Positions 1 through 7,767 of a stretch of 8,352 nt of DNA are shown piece by piece. The notes beneath the pieces are model-generated. The model saw only the letters and a program-made list of their open reading frames with translations. It did no database searches and had not been told where the DNA came from. The stretch's first letter is position 1; every line of letters starts with the position of its first letter. Location: NCBI GenBank assembly GCA_017941505.1, contig JAGAWH010000111.1:1-8352 (forward strand), written 5' to 3'. The position numbers and the translations under genes are program-made. Source of the DNA: Faecalicoccus sp. GTDB taxonomy: Bacteria; Bacillota_I; Bacilli_A; Erysipelotrichales; Erysipelotrichaceae.

Positions 1-1
1 A

Positions 2-1039
<1,038 letters not shown>

Positions 1040-1044
1040 CTATA

Positions 1045-1063
1045 TAAGTTGTCTTACAACTTA
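1045..1063. promoter_or_regulatory. 19-bp palindrome with FadR-type operator core upstream of ilvC
   Basis: A perfect inverted repeat with 8-bp arms and a 3-bp centre: TAAGTTGT-CTT-ACAACTTA on the plus strand. Its core, TTGTCTTACAA (1049-1059), matches exactly the TnGTnnnACnA operator pattern known for FadR-subfamily GntR regulators. It lies downstream of the predicted ilvC start of transcription and 3 bp upstream of the ilvC Shine-Dalgarno. It would therefore also form a hairpin in the mRNA leader, but no U-tract follows, so it is not a terminator. Binding by the neighbouring GntR/FadR protein is inferred, not shown. Confidence 0.65.
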
Positions 1064-1070
1064 AGATTTC

Positions 1071-1081
1071 CTGTATGACAA
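1071..1081. promoter_or_regulatory. Second FadR-type operator-like site at the ilvC promoter
   Basis: On the minus strand this reads TTGTCATACAG, which fits TnGTnnnACnA except for the last base. It starts 1 bp downstream of the predicted ilvC -10 box and covers the expected transcription start. Its centre is 22 bp from the centre of the palindromic site, about two helical turns. That spacing would suit cooperative binding of two dimers on one DNA face. Inferred from pattern and position. Confidence 0.5.
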
Positions 1082-1082
1082 C

Positions 1083-1111
1083 ACAATATCCCTTTCTGAT
1101 GTTGTTGTCAA
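1083..1111 (-). promoter_or_regulatory. Candidate sigma-A promoter for ilvC
   Basis: On the minus strand there is a perfect -35 box TTGACA (1111-1106), a 17-bp spacer, and -10 TATTGT (1088-1083, four of six consensus bases). Transcription would start near 1076, giving a leader of about 50 nt before ilvC. It lies wholly in the gap after the regulator gene's stop codon, so ilvC can be made independently of the ilvBND transcript. Confidence 0.7.
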
Positions 1112-1119
1112 TATTTTTT

Positions 1120-1806
1120 TCATAATTGGATGTTTTCATGCCATACCGCATGATGCAGATGAATCGTAATGGCGCTTTTTACAGCCTCTCCATCCCTAAG
1201 CTTTAAAAACTTCATGATCATTATATGGTCCTTGTAGGCATCCTCGGCAATCACATCCAGATTGATCCTAAGCGCAAAGGTCTTTTCCAGTGTTTCTGTA
1301 ATGATCGGCATAAATTGACTTAAAAAGTCATTATGCGCTGCCCGGATGATGGCGGAGTGAAAGGCATTTTCCGATGCGATACGCGCATCTCCTTCCGGGT
1401 CCTCTACGATATATTTTTGAACCTCTTCCCCTAAGCGCAGGATCTCTTCAATTTCCTCATCCGTTGCCCTTTGACAGGCAAGCGCTGCTGCCTCCGGCTC
1501 AAAGATCAATCTTGCCTCATATAAATCACGAAGTGTCACCTTCATGTTGGAAAAATCATTTAAAGCCGGTTCTGCCCGATGACTTAAAGGATTTTTCACA
1601 TAGGTTCCAATTCCCCTCTGAACCTCTAATACACCCTCGGATATGAGTATACGCAAAGCCTCACGCAGGGTCGTACGGGATATCCCCAATAAATTGGATA
1701 ATTCCAATTCATTGGGAAGTTTATCACCGGATTTATACGTACCATCCTGAATCATCTTGCGAATCTTCTGGGCCGTCGCTTGTGTCTTATTCTCTTTTTG
1801 TTCCAT
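1120..1806 (-). CDS. GntR-family transcriptional regulator, FadR/FCD subfamily
   Basis: A 228-residue DNA-binding regulator. Residues about 8-72 form the GntR winged helix, with the recognition region LGISRTTLREALRILISEG and the wing ending GIGTYV. Residues about 90-220 form an all-helical FCD effector domain. Its usual metal site (Asp plus three His) is represented by E146, H150, H194 and H216, so the Asp appears replaced by Glu. FCD domains typically bind small organic acids, often through a metal. Position between ilvD and ilvC suggests local control of the ilv genes, with a pathway keto or hydroxy acid as possible ligand (inference). The start is supported by AGAGGA (1812-1817) 5 nt upstream. 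I see no convincing promoter of its own, so it may depend on read-through from ilvD, and no terminator separates it from ilvC. The subfamily is firm; the specific target and effector are not known from sequence. Confidence 0.93.
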   Translation of the reverse strand: MEQKENKTQATAQKIRKMIQDGTYKSGDKLPNELELSNLLGISRTTLREALRILISEGVLEVQRGIGTYVKNPLSHRAEPALNDFSNMKVTLRDLYEARLIFEPEAAALACQRATDEEIEEILRLGEEVQKYIVEDPEGDARIASENAFHSAIIRAAHNDFLSQFMPIITETLEKTFALRINLDVIAEDAYKDHIMIMKFLKLRDGEAVKSAITIHLHHAVWHENIQL

Positions 1807-1821
1807 AATTGTCCTCTATGT

Positions 1822-1847
1822 AAAAAAGAGGAAGAACTCCTCTTTTT
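1822..1847 (-). terminator. Intrinsic terminator-like hairpin after ilvD
   Basis: On the minus strand a 10-bp stem (five A-T pairs plus GAGGA/TCCTC) with a 5-nt loop is followed by a run of U, beginning 3 nt after the ilvD stop codon. It is nearly symmetrical, so it could act in both directions. The GC core is only 5 bp, so termination is probably partial, which would let some transcripts continue into the regulator gene. Confidence 0.6.
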
Positions 1848-1850
1848 CGA

Positions 1851-3518
1851 TTACTTTAAGATAGCTCCGATATCAGCACCCTGAACCAATCCGGCATAGC
1901 GTTTTAACCAGCCTGTATTGATCTTCGGTGGAAGAATCTTCACATTTTCCATACGTTTTGAAAGTTCTTCATCGCTGATACGAACATTTAATTTATGATT
2001 CGGGATATCGATATCGATGATATCGCCTTCTTCTACGATCGCAATCGGTCCACCACTTGCTGCTTCTGGGGCAACGTGTCCGATTGAAGCACCACGGCTG
2101 GCACCGGAGAAACGTCCATCGGTAATAAGCGCAACCGTCTTATCTAATTTCATACCTGCAAGAGCCGATGTCGGGTTCAACATTTCACGCATACCCGGGC
2201 CGCCCTTTGGACCTTCATAGCGGATAACCACTACATCACCATCTTTGATGTTGCCGGCATAAATATTCTGGATAGCATCATCTTCTGAATCAAAGACACG
2301 TGCCGGTCCGGAGTGAACCATCATCTCAAGAGCTACTGCACTTCTCTTTACAACAGAACCATTTGGCGCAATGTTTCCATACAGAATCGCAATTCCACCG
2401 GTTTCAGAATATGGGTTGCTTGTAGGACGGATAATGTCTTCGTTTTTATTGAAGGCATACTTAATATTTTCACCGACTGTCTTACCGGTTACTGTCATAC
2501 AATCAGCATCGATCAAACCGATCTCATTCAACTGGCGCAGTACAGCCTGTAAGCCGCCGGCTTCCTGTAAGTCTTCCATATGGGTAGGACCGGCAGGTGC
2601 TAAGTGACATAAGTTAGGTGTACGGTCACTGAATTCATTGAATGTTTCCAATTTCAGATCCACACCGGCTTCCTGAGCAATGGCCAGTAAATGTAATACG
2701 GAGTTGGATGAGCATCCAAGCGCCATATCGCATGTTAAGGCATTCTTAATGGAACGTTCGTTGATGATATCCTTGATCTTGATATCTTTTTCCAACATAT
2801 CCATAACAGCCATACCGGCATGTTTTGCCAGCATTACACGTTTACCGTGAACTGCAGGAATGGTTCCGCTTCCCGGTAAAGAGATACCCATTGCTTCACA
2901 CAGGCAGGATACAGAGTTTGCGGTATACATACCGGCACAGCTTCCGCATCCCGGACATACACCCTGTTCAAATTCTGTCAACTGTTCATCGTTGATCATA
3001 TTCGCCTTGCGTGATCCAACAGCTTCAAACATCTTGGATAAAGAAACCTTTTCACCGGCTACCTTACCTGCTAACATCGGACCGCCGTTACATACAACGG
3101 TAGGAACATTCACACGCAAAGCACCCATAACCATACCCGGAACGATCTTATCACAGCTTGGTACCAATACTAACGCATCGAAACAATGCGCTTCTGCCAT
3201 GGATTCAACCGAATCGGCAATCAATTCACGGCTTGGTAAAGAGTAGTGCATACCCTTATGACCCATCGCGATTCCATCGCAGACACCGATTGCCGGTACA
3301 ACGATCGGAGTACCGCCTGCCATCGCAACACCGATCTTGATGGCATCGACTAATTTATCCAGATGAGCATGTCCCGGTACGATATCACTTTTAGCGGATA
3401 CGATACCAACTAAGGGACGGTCTAATTCTTCCTTGGTATAACCCATTGCGTAGAAAAGACTTCGCATCGGTGCCTTTTCAACACCCTGGGTAACCTGTGC
3501 ACTCTTTCTATTGTTCAT
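1851..3518 (-). CDS. ilvD: Dihydroxyacid dehydratase
   Basis: The 555-residue enzyme dehydrates 2,3-dihydroxyisovalerate and 2,3-dihydroxy-3-methylvalerate to the 2-oxo acids that precede valine/leucine and isoleucine. Family signatures are clear: SCDKIVPGM (C122, with D123/K124), CDGIAMGH (D81 a likely Mg ligand), the cysteine block [10 protein letters not shown] (C188, C191, C194) and the C-terminal [11 protein letters not shown] and [11 protein letters not shown] motifs. Near residues 48-50 it has PGH, as in the E. coli enzyme, where plant and actinobacterial 2Fe-2S enzymes have a cysteine (PCN). This points to the oxygen-sensitive Fe-S class and fits an anaerobe. The gene starts 11 nt after ilvN, and its GAGAGG ribosome binding site (3525-3530) touches the ilvN stop codon, indicating one transcript with ilvBN. 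A hairpin follows the stop. Full length, intact. Confidence 0.98.
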   Translation of the reverse strand: MNNRKSAQVTQGVEKAPMRSLFYAMGYTKEELDRPLVGIVSAKSDIVPGHAHLDKLVDAIKIGVAMAGGTPIVVPAIGVCDGIAMGHKGMHYSLPSRELIADSVESMAEAHCFDALVLVPSCDKIVPGMVMGALRVNVPTVVCNGGPMLAGKVAGEKVSLSKMFEAVGSRKANMINDEQLTEFEQGVCPGCGSCAGMYTANSVSCLCEAMGISLPGSGTIPAVHGKRVMLAKHAGMAVMDMLEKDIKIKDIINERSIKNALTCDMALGCSSNSVLHLLAIAQEAGVDLKLETFNEFSDRTPNLCHLAPAGPTHMEDLQEAGGLQAVLRQLNEIGLIDADCMTVTGKTVGENIKYAFNKNEDIIRPTSNPYSETGGIAILYGNIAPNGSVVKRSAVALEMMVHSGPARVFDSEDDAIQNIYAGNIKDGDVVVIRYEGPKGGPGMREMLNPTSALAGMKLDKTVALITDGRFSGASRGASIGHVAPEAASGGPIAIVEEGDIIDIDIPNHKLNVRISDEELSKRMENVKILPPKINTGWLKRYAGLVQGADIGAILK

Positions 3519-3529
3519 GGTAAACCTCT

Positions 3530-4027
3530 CTATTCTTCAAATGTATCTACCGTATTACGGGAAATACCTGTAATACCGGTACGACATATTTCTAAAATTT
3601 CATAACAGCTGAGCATATCAATTAATCCATCGATCTTCTCAGGAGCACCTGTTAATTCAATGATCATACATTGTTTATTCAAGGAAATGATCTTACCGCG
3701 GTAAATATCAACAACTTCAATAATGCCGCTGCGGTTTGTCTTATCACATGCGACCTTCAACAGTAACAATTCACGATACAGCGCATCGATCTTTGTCAAA
3801 CGGGTAACATCCTTTACAACTTCCAGCTTCTTTGTCTGCTTGATAATCTGGTCTAAGCGGGCAGCTGTGCTGTCAAATGATACCGTAATACGGGAAATAT
3901 CCGGATTATCGGTAGTTGATACAGTCAGGGAATCAATATTAAATCCTCTCTGTCCGAAAAGAGATGCGACACGGGTCAATACATTGGCCTGGTTTTCTAC
4001 GAAAATACTAATAACTTCTCTTGCCAT
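3530..4027 (-). CDS. ilvN: Acetolactate synthase small (regulatory) subunit
   Basis: A 165-residue regulatory partner of IlvB that activates the catalytic subunit and usually confers feedback inhibition by valine. The N-terminal ACT domain spans about residues 4-76 ([11 protein letters not shown], then [11 protein letters not shown] and ISRITVSFD), followed by the C-terminal small-subunit domain with the ELLLLKV and [13 protein letters not shown] signatures. The ACT ligand-loop glycine (G14 of E. coli IlvH, usual ENxxG-L) is replaced by Asn (N15 in ENQANVLTR), while the counterparts of IlvH N11 (N12) and N29 (N30) are kept. Valine response may therefore differ (inference). It lies 17 nt after ilvB, with AAAGGAG (4036-4042) 8 nt before the ATG, so it is co-transcribed and probably made in step with IlvB. 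Confidence 0.97.
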   Translation of the reverse strand: MAREVISIFVENQANVLTRVASLFGQRGFNIDSLTVSTTDNPDISRITVSFDSTAARLDQIIKQTKKLEVVKDVTRLTKIDALYRELLLLKVACDKTNRSGIIEVVDIYRGKIISLNKQCMIIELTGAPEKIDGLIDMLSCYEILEICRTGITGISRNTVDTFEE

Positions 4028-4044
4028 TTCGCTTTCTCCTTTCC

Positions 4045-5700
4045 CTAGACAATAATATCATCTACGGTTCCACCGTTTGGAATCATAGGTAATACTCTTT
4101 CTGCCTTATCAATGCGGCATGCGATCCAAACCGGACCATCAATTGTCAATGCTTCATTGAAGGCTGCTTCAAATTCTTCCATTGTAGTGCAGTTGAAACC
4201 ATGCGCTCCAAATCCTTCCGCAACCTTCTTATAGTCGGTCTTGCGGTTCAAGATTGTATTGGAGTAATGACGGTTATAGAAAATGGTCTGCCACTGGTAA
4301 ACCATACCCAATACACGGTTATCAAAGATAATCGTAATGATTGGAAGGTTATAGCTGACAGCAGTAGCTGCTTCATTCATATTCATATGGAACGAACCAT
4401 CACCGGTAAACATGATGACACGCTTATTTGGATTACCGCATTGAGAACCAATCGCAGCACCATAACCAAAGCCCATCGTACCTAAGCCACCGCTGGTCAC
4501 AAAGGAATGTAAATTCTTATGTTTTACATATTGAGCAGCCCACATCTGATGCTGGCCGACATCGGTGGTATAGATGGTTTCCTTATCGGTATGATCACAT
4601 ACGTATTCGATCAATGCCTTTGGACGGATGTAGCTTGTCTGCAGATGATCCTGAACAAGTCCCGGATACTTCTTAACACTTTCAATCCATTCCGTATGTT
4701 TCGTTTCATTTACTAACGGTACTAACTTGCGTAGTACTTCTTTAATATCGCCTACAATATAGTAGTTAATTAAGATATTCTTATTGATTTCACTTTCATC
4801 GATATCTACTTGAATAATCGTTGCACGTTTCGCAAAGCGGCGCGGGTTTAGAGCCACACGATCAGAGAAACGGCTTCCTAAGGTAATAACCAAATCCGCT
4901 TCATCAATGGCACGGTTAGCTGCCACGGTACCATGCATGCCGACAAGGCCTAAATTGCGTGGGTCATCATAATCGATGACACCGGCTGCCATTAAGGTAT
5001 ACGTAGCCGGAATATCCGCTTTCTTAACTAATTTTGCGACTTCGGCTTTGGCTCCGCTGGAGGCAACACCGCCGCCAAAGTATAAAATCGGGCGTTTTGC
5101 CATATTGATGATTTCTGCGATTTCCTCTAACTTTGCACGTTCAATCTTCGGTAATGGTTCCGACTGTAATGGTTTCTGTGGGAAATACTCGATCATAGCT
5201 GCCGTAACATCTTTGGTGATATCGACAAGCACCGGACCCTTACGTCCTGAAGACGCAATTCTAAACGCATTGCGAAGTGCAGGTGCAAGCTTTTCAATTT
5301 TATTGACAAAATAGTTATGTTTTGTGATTGGCAATGTAACATTGGTAATCGAAATTTCCTGGAAAGAATCTCGTCCGATCATACTGTCGGCAACATTACA
5401 TGTGATCGCAACCAAAGGAATGCTGTCCATATAAGCAGTCGCAATTCCGGTCACAAGGTTTGTCGCACCCGGACCGCTGGTTGAGAATACGACGCCGGTT
5501 TTACCGGTACTTCTGGCATAACCGTCTGCCGCATGGCAGGCTCCCTGCTCATGGGCCGTTAAAATGTGCGTAATGCGATCTTGATAATTATATAATTCAT
5601 CGTAAACGTTTAATGCGGTACCACCCGGATACCCAAAAACCGTGTCCACGCCATGTTCCAGTAATACTTCCATGACGATCTGACTACCTGTCATCTTCAT
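4045..5700 (-). CDS. ilvB: Acetolactate (acetohydroxyacid) synthase large subunit
   Basis: The 551-residue thiamine-diphosphate enzyme condenses two pyruvates to 2-acetolactate, or pyruvate with 2-oxobutyrate, the first committed step for the branched-chain amino acids. The N-terminal Pyr domain has VFGYPGG, the catalytic Glu E51 (HEQGACHAADGYAR) and STSGPGATN. The middle domain is the FAD-type, with GSRFSDRVALNP near residues 275-286. The C-terminal PP domain holds the thiamine/Mg motif GDGSFHMN (433-440) running to N461. Length and the adjacent ilvN mark it as the anabolic synthase rather than catabolic AlsS. The start at 5700 has GGAGGA (5709-5714) at 8-nt spacing; the in-frame ATG two codons later is less well placed. 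It is the first gene of the ilvBND operon, with a predicted leader of only about 23 nt and no T-box. Confidence 0.97.
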   Translation of the reverse strand: MKMTGSQIVMEVLLEHGVDTVFGYPGGTALNVYDELYNYQDRITHILTAHEQGACHAADGYARSTGKTGVVFSTSGPGATNLVTGIATAYMDSIPLVAITCNVADSMIGRDSFQEISITNVTLPITKHNYFVNKIEKLAPALRNAFRIASSGRKGPVLVDITKDVTAAMIEYFPQKPLQSEPLPKIERAKLEEIAEIINMAKRPILYFGGGVASSGAKAEVAKLVKKADIPATYTLMAAGVIDYDDPRNLGLVGMHGTVAANRAIDEADLVITLGSRFSDRVALNPRRFAKRATIIQVDIDESEINKNILINYYIVGDIKEVLRKLVPLVNETKHTEWIESVKKYPGLVQDHLQTSYIRPKALIEYVCDHTDKETIYTTDVGQHQMWAAQYVKHKNLHSFVTSGGLGTMGFGYGAAIGSQCGNPNKRVIMFTGDGSFHMNMNEAATAVSYNLPIITIIFDNRVLGMVYQWQTIFYNRHYSNTILNRKTDYKKVAEGFGAHGFNCTTMEEFEAAFNEALTIDGPVWIACRIDKAERVLPMIPNGGTVDDIIV

Positions 5701-5717
5701 ACTCGAAATCCTCCGCT

Positions 5718-5728
5718 TCGTATAACTA
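5718..5728. promoter_or_regulatory. FadR-type operator-like site at the ilvB transcription start
   Basis: TAGTTATACGA on the minus strand (TCGTATAACTA on the plus) matches TnGTnnnACnA at all six fixed bases. It begins 2 bp after the ilvB -10 box and covers the predicted start of transcription, the same placement as the site at 1071-1081 for ilvC. A protein bound here would block the promoter. Inferred target of the GntR/FadR regulator encoded at 1120-1806. Confidence 0.5.
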
Positions 5729-5730
5729 AA

Positions 5731-5759
5731 ATAATAGTCGAAAGAACTATAAATATCAA
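5731..5759 (-). promoter_or_regulatory. Sigma-A-type promoter for ilvBND
   Basis: On the minus strand there is a -35 box TTGATA (5759-5754), a 17-bp spacer, and -10 TATTAT (5736-5731), each five of six consensus bases. The expected start is near 5724, about 23 nt before the ilvB ATG. This leaves no room for a riboswitch or attenuator. Confidence 0.75.
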
Positions 5760-5765
5760 CGATTT

Positions 5766-5778
5766 TGAAACCGTTTCA
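5766..5778. repeat. Perfect inverted repeat TGAAAC-C-GTTTCA upstream of the ilvB promoter
   Basis: A 13-bp palindrome with 6-bp arms and a single central base ends 6 bp upstream of the ilvB -35 box. It resembles one half of a CcpA cre site but is one base too short and does not fit on the other side. It could be an operator or activator site for a regulator not encoded here. Confidence 0.4.
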
Positions 5779-5802
5779 TAAATTTTTGAAAACATTATGA
5801 AA
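5774..5802. repeat. Inverted repeat TTTCATAA/TTATGAAA with phased TGAAAA motifs
   Basis: TTTCATAA (5774-5781) and TTATGAAA (5795-5802) form 8-bp arms around 13 nt. The first arm shares bases with the 13-bp palindrome beside it. The motif TGAAA recurs at 5766, 5787, 5798 and 5812, the first three at steps of 21 and 11 bp. This A/T-rich stretch lies between the divergent ilvB and leuA promoters. It may be a curved or protein-binding segment, or simply low-complexity A/T sequence. Confidence 0.3.
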
Positions 5803-5810
5803 ATTTTTTA

Positions 5811-5839
5811 TTGAAAATAACATCCTTTTTAAATATAAT
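5811..5839 (+). promoter_or_regulatory. Sigma-A-type promoter for the leuA operon
   Basis: -35 TTGAAA (5811-5816), a 17-bp spacer, and a perfect -10 TATAAT (5834-5839). The transcript would start near 5846, just before the first helix of the T-box leader. A/T-rich sequence upstream could serve as an UP element. Confidence 0.85.
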
Positions 5840-5936
5840 CAACTTATATCATCTGTCGATGAAATGGAGTAGTAATCTTGTATGCCTGATCAGAGAGAAG
5901 ACGGCCGGTGAAAGTCTTTACAGGATAAAAGATGAA

Positions 5937-5939
5937 CTC
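5937..5939 (+). promoter_or_regulatory. T-box specifier codon CUC (leucine)
   Basis: The triplet lies in the conserved GAA-NNN-RCC context of the specifier loop, opposite the AGUA box. It would pair with the GAG anticodon of tRNA-Leu, in agreement with the downstream leucine genes. Confidence 0.9.
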
Positions 5940-6008
5940 GCCATGGAGACGGTCGTATTTTCTGCGTTAAAGAATACACAAGGGAACGAATGAATAAACA
6001 TTCGTTAA

Positions 6009-6039
6009 CTAAGGTGGTACCGCGTGCAAGCGTCCTTAG
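6009..6039 (+). promoter_or_regulatory. T-box antiterminator
   Basis: CUAAGG (6009-6014) pairs with CCUUAG (6034-6039). The 7-nt bulge UGGUACC (6015-6021) presents UGGU for pairing with the ACCA end of tRNA. GCGU (6022-6025) pairs with GCGU (6030-6033), including two G-U pairs, around a GCAA loop. It shares 6030-6039 with the terminator stem, so the two folds exclude each other. Confidence 0.92.
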
Positions 6040-6058
6040 ATTTTAAGGACGCTTTTTT
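6028..6058 (+). terminator. T-box intrinsic terminator
   Basis: An 11-bp perfect stem (6028-6038 with 6044-6054) centred on GCGUCCUU/AAGGACGC, with a 5-nt loop and six U at 6053-6058. It ends 24 nt before the leuA start codon and forms when the antiterminator is not stabilised by uncharged tRNA-Leu. Confidence 0.95.
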
Positions 6059-6082
6059 ATTATTAAACAGGAGGAAAATAAT

Positions 6083-7765
6083 ATGCCAATGAACTACAAA
6101 AAGTACCGTAAAGGCTATTTTAACCCACCGGAAGAATGTTATGACTGGGTTAAAAAGGACCATGTTGAACAAGCACCAATCTGGTGTTCAGTGGATTTAC
6201 GCGATGGAAACCAGGCTTTGATCATTCCGATGAGCTTAGAGGAAAAAGTCCGCTTCTTTAAGACACTGGTAAAAGTAGGTTTTAAGGAAATTGAAATCGG
6301 CTTCCCGGCAGCCAGTGAAACAGAGTTTATGTTCTGCCGTAAGCTGATTGAAGAAGACCTGATTCCCGATGATGTTGTGATCCAGGTTTTGACACAGGCC
6401 CGTCCGCATATCATCCGCAGAACCTTTGAAGCGATCAAAGGATGTAAGCGTGCGATTGTTCATGTCTACAACTCTACATCGTTAGCTCAGCGTGAACAGG
6501 TATTCCGCAAATCAAAAGAAGAAGTTAAACAGATCGCCATTGACGGTGCCCAGATGTTACTTGATCTTTCCGGTGAGAGCGATTCCGATCTGATGTTTGA
6601 ATATTCTCCGGAAAGCTTTACCGGTACCGAAGTAGATTACGCATTAGAAGTCTGCAATGCCGTACTCGATGTATGGAAACCGACTGCCGAAAACAAGTGC
6701 ATCATCAATTTACCGGTTACTGTAGAAATGAGCATGCCGCATATCTATGCTTCCCAGATTGAATATATGCATAAAAATATGAAATATCGTGATGGTGTAG
6801 TTCTTTCATTACATCCTCATAACGATAGAGGAACCGGTGTTGCCGATACCGAACTTGCCCTTCTTGCCGGTGCAGACCGTGTTGAAGGAACACTTTTCGG
6901 AAACGGTGAAAGAACCGGTAATGTCGATATCGTAACATTGGCTATGAACTTATATGTATTGGGAGTAGATCCGAAATTAGATTTCTCCAATATGTTAGAT
7001 ATTATCAAGGTATATGAAGAAGTAACCCGTATGAAGGTTTATGACCGTTCACCATATGCCGGTAAACTGGTATTTGCGGCCTTCTCCGGATCCCATCAGG
7101 ATGCCATTGCCAAAGGCTTTAAATATCATAAGGAAAAGAGCCCGGATTATTGGACAGTTCCTTATCTGCTCATCGATCCTACCGATATCGGACGTCAATA
7201 TGAAAAGGATGTTATCCGTATCAACTCACAATCCGGTAAGGGTGGTATCGGCTTCGTATTGAATGAATACTATGGTTACAACCTGCCGCCGAAGTTCCGT
7301 GAACAGTTCGGTTACTATATTAAGAATATTTCTGACCACAGACATATGGAATTAATGCCAAATGAGATTAAGGATATCTTTGACCGTGATTTTGTGAATT
7401 TACGCTCCCCTCTCAAGTTGATCGATTACCACTATACACGTGAGGGGGATACATTCTTCGCAACCTGTGAAGTATCCTTTGATGGTAAGACACAGACCAT
7501 TATGGGTCAGGGTGATGGACGCTTAGATGCGGTTGCCAACGCATTGCGTGACAATATGAATATCGATTTTGATGTTCAGGATTACAGCGAGCACTCTTTG
7601 ACTTCTGGTTCAAAATCACAGGCATGTGCCTATGTTCAGCTTTCCGACCCTAACCATGAAGACCGTTTCGGTGTCGGTGTCAACAGCGATATCATGAAGG
7701 CAAGTATCGATGCCTTATTCAGTGCAATCAACCGCTATTATCGTGAAGCGAAAGGAATGAAATAA
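6083..7765 (+). CDS. leuA: 2-isopropylmalate synthase (type 2, long form)
   Basis: The 560-residue enzyme condenses 2-oxoisovalerate with acetyl-CoA to 2-isopropylmalate, the committed step of leucine synthesis. The TIM-barrel part carries the metal and substrate motifs DLRDGNQA (38-45, R40 and D41), HPHNDRG (244-250, with H244 and H246) and GNGERTGN (273-280). About residues 430-555 form the LeuA C-terminal regulatory dimer domain, the usual site of leucine feedback. The length and the N-terminus ([12 protein letters not shown] with [15 protein letters not shown]) place it in the long 'type 2' group rather than the E. coli-like group. The start has AGGAGG (6069-6074) at 8-nt spacing; the second Met two codons on is less favoured. 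Expression is gated by the leucine T-box, and leuC follows after 2 nt. Complete. Confidence 0.97.
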   Translation: MPMNYKKYRKGYFNPPEECYDWVKKDHVEQAPIWCSVDLRDGNQALIIPMSLEEKVRFFKTLVKVGFKEIEIGFPAASETEFMFCRKLIEEDLIPDDVVIQVLTQARPHIIRRTFEAIKGCKRAIVHVYNSTSLAQREQVFRKSKEEVKQIAIDGAQMLLDLSGESDSDLMFEYSPESFTGTEVDYALEVCNAVLDVWKPTAENKCIINLPVTVEMSMPHIYASQIEYMHKNMKYRDGVVLSLHPHNDRGTGVADTELALLAGADRVEGTLFGNGERTGNVDIVTLAMNLYVLGVDPKLDFSNMLDIIKVYEEVTRMKVYDRSPYAGKLVFAAFSGSHQDAIAKGFKYHKEKSPDYWTVPYLLIDPTDIGRQYEKDVIRINSQSGKGGIGFVLNEYYGYNLPPKFREQFGYYIKNISDHRHMELMPNEIKDIFDRDFVNLRSPLKLIDYHYTREGDTFFATCEVSFDGKTQTIMGQGDGRLDAVANALRDNMNIDFDVQDYSEHSLTSGSKSQACAYVQLSDPNHEDRFGVGVNSDIMKASIDALFSAINRYYREAKGMK

Positions 7766-7767
7766 TT

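Larger units (their letters stand above)
5846..6060 (+). promoter_or_regulatory. Leucine T-box riboswitch (leader of leuA)
   Basis: A transcriptional T-box that senses uncharged tRNA-Leu. Stem I helices are visible: AUGG 5864-5867 with CCAU 5941-5944, AUCUU 5875-5879 with AAGAU 5929-5933, CCUG 5885-5888 with CAGG 5921-5924, and AAGAC 5898-5902 with GUCUU 5914-5918. Below them is a GA-rich internal loop compatible with the family's kink-turn. The AGUA box (5868-5874) faces the specifier loop GAA-CUC-GCC, in which CUC (5937-5939) is a leucine codon. The distal AGAGAG (5892-5897) and GGUGAAAG (5907-5914) match conserved apical elements. Hairpins at 5955-5977 and 5985-6006 are candidates for stems II and III. 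The 14-nt T-box AAGGUGGUACCGCG (6011-6024) and the terminator follow. Uncharged tRNA-Leu should favour read-through into leuA and leuC. Confidence 0.96.

Noticed and set aside
1045..1063. Terminator for the regulator gene
   Set aside because: The palindrome forms a good hairpin but no U-tract follows on either strand and it lies directly before the ilvC ribosome binding site. An operator role fits better.
2860..3246. 128-codon plus-strand open frame opposite ilvD
   Set aside because: It is a shadow of the well-conserved ilvD frame, with no recognisable product or ribosome binding site. Other open frames opposite ilvB, ilvN, leuA and the regulator were dropped for the same reason.
1851..3518. 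Loss of an Fe-S cysteine in IlvD
   Set aside because: The missing N-terminal cysteine (PGH instead of PCN) is normal for the E. coli-type enzyme, so this is a class feature and not a defect.
5766..5779. CcpA cre site upstream of ilvB
   Set aside because: The left part (TGAAACCG) fits, but the right half is shifted by one base and fails at the last three positions of the 14-bp cre pattern.
5781..5820. CodY box (AATTTTCWGAAAATT) between the promoters
   Set aside because: The best alignments have five or six mismatches in an A/T-rich stretch, no better than expected from composition.
5811..5993. Plus-strand open frame of 60 codons in the leuA leader, a possible leader peptide
   Set aside because: It lies across the promoter and the T-box stems, has no ribosome binding site, and begins before the predicted transcript start. 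The RNA structure explains the sequence.
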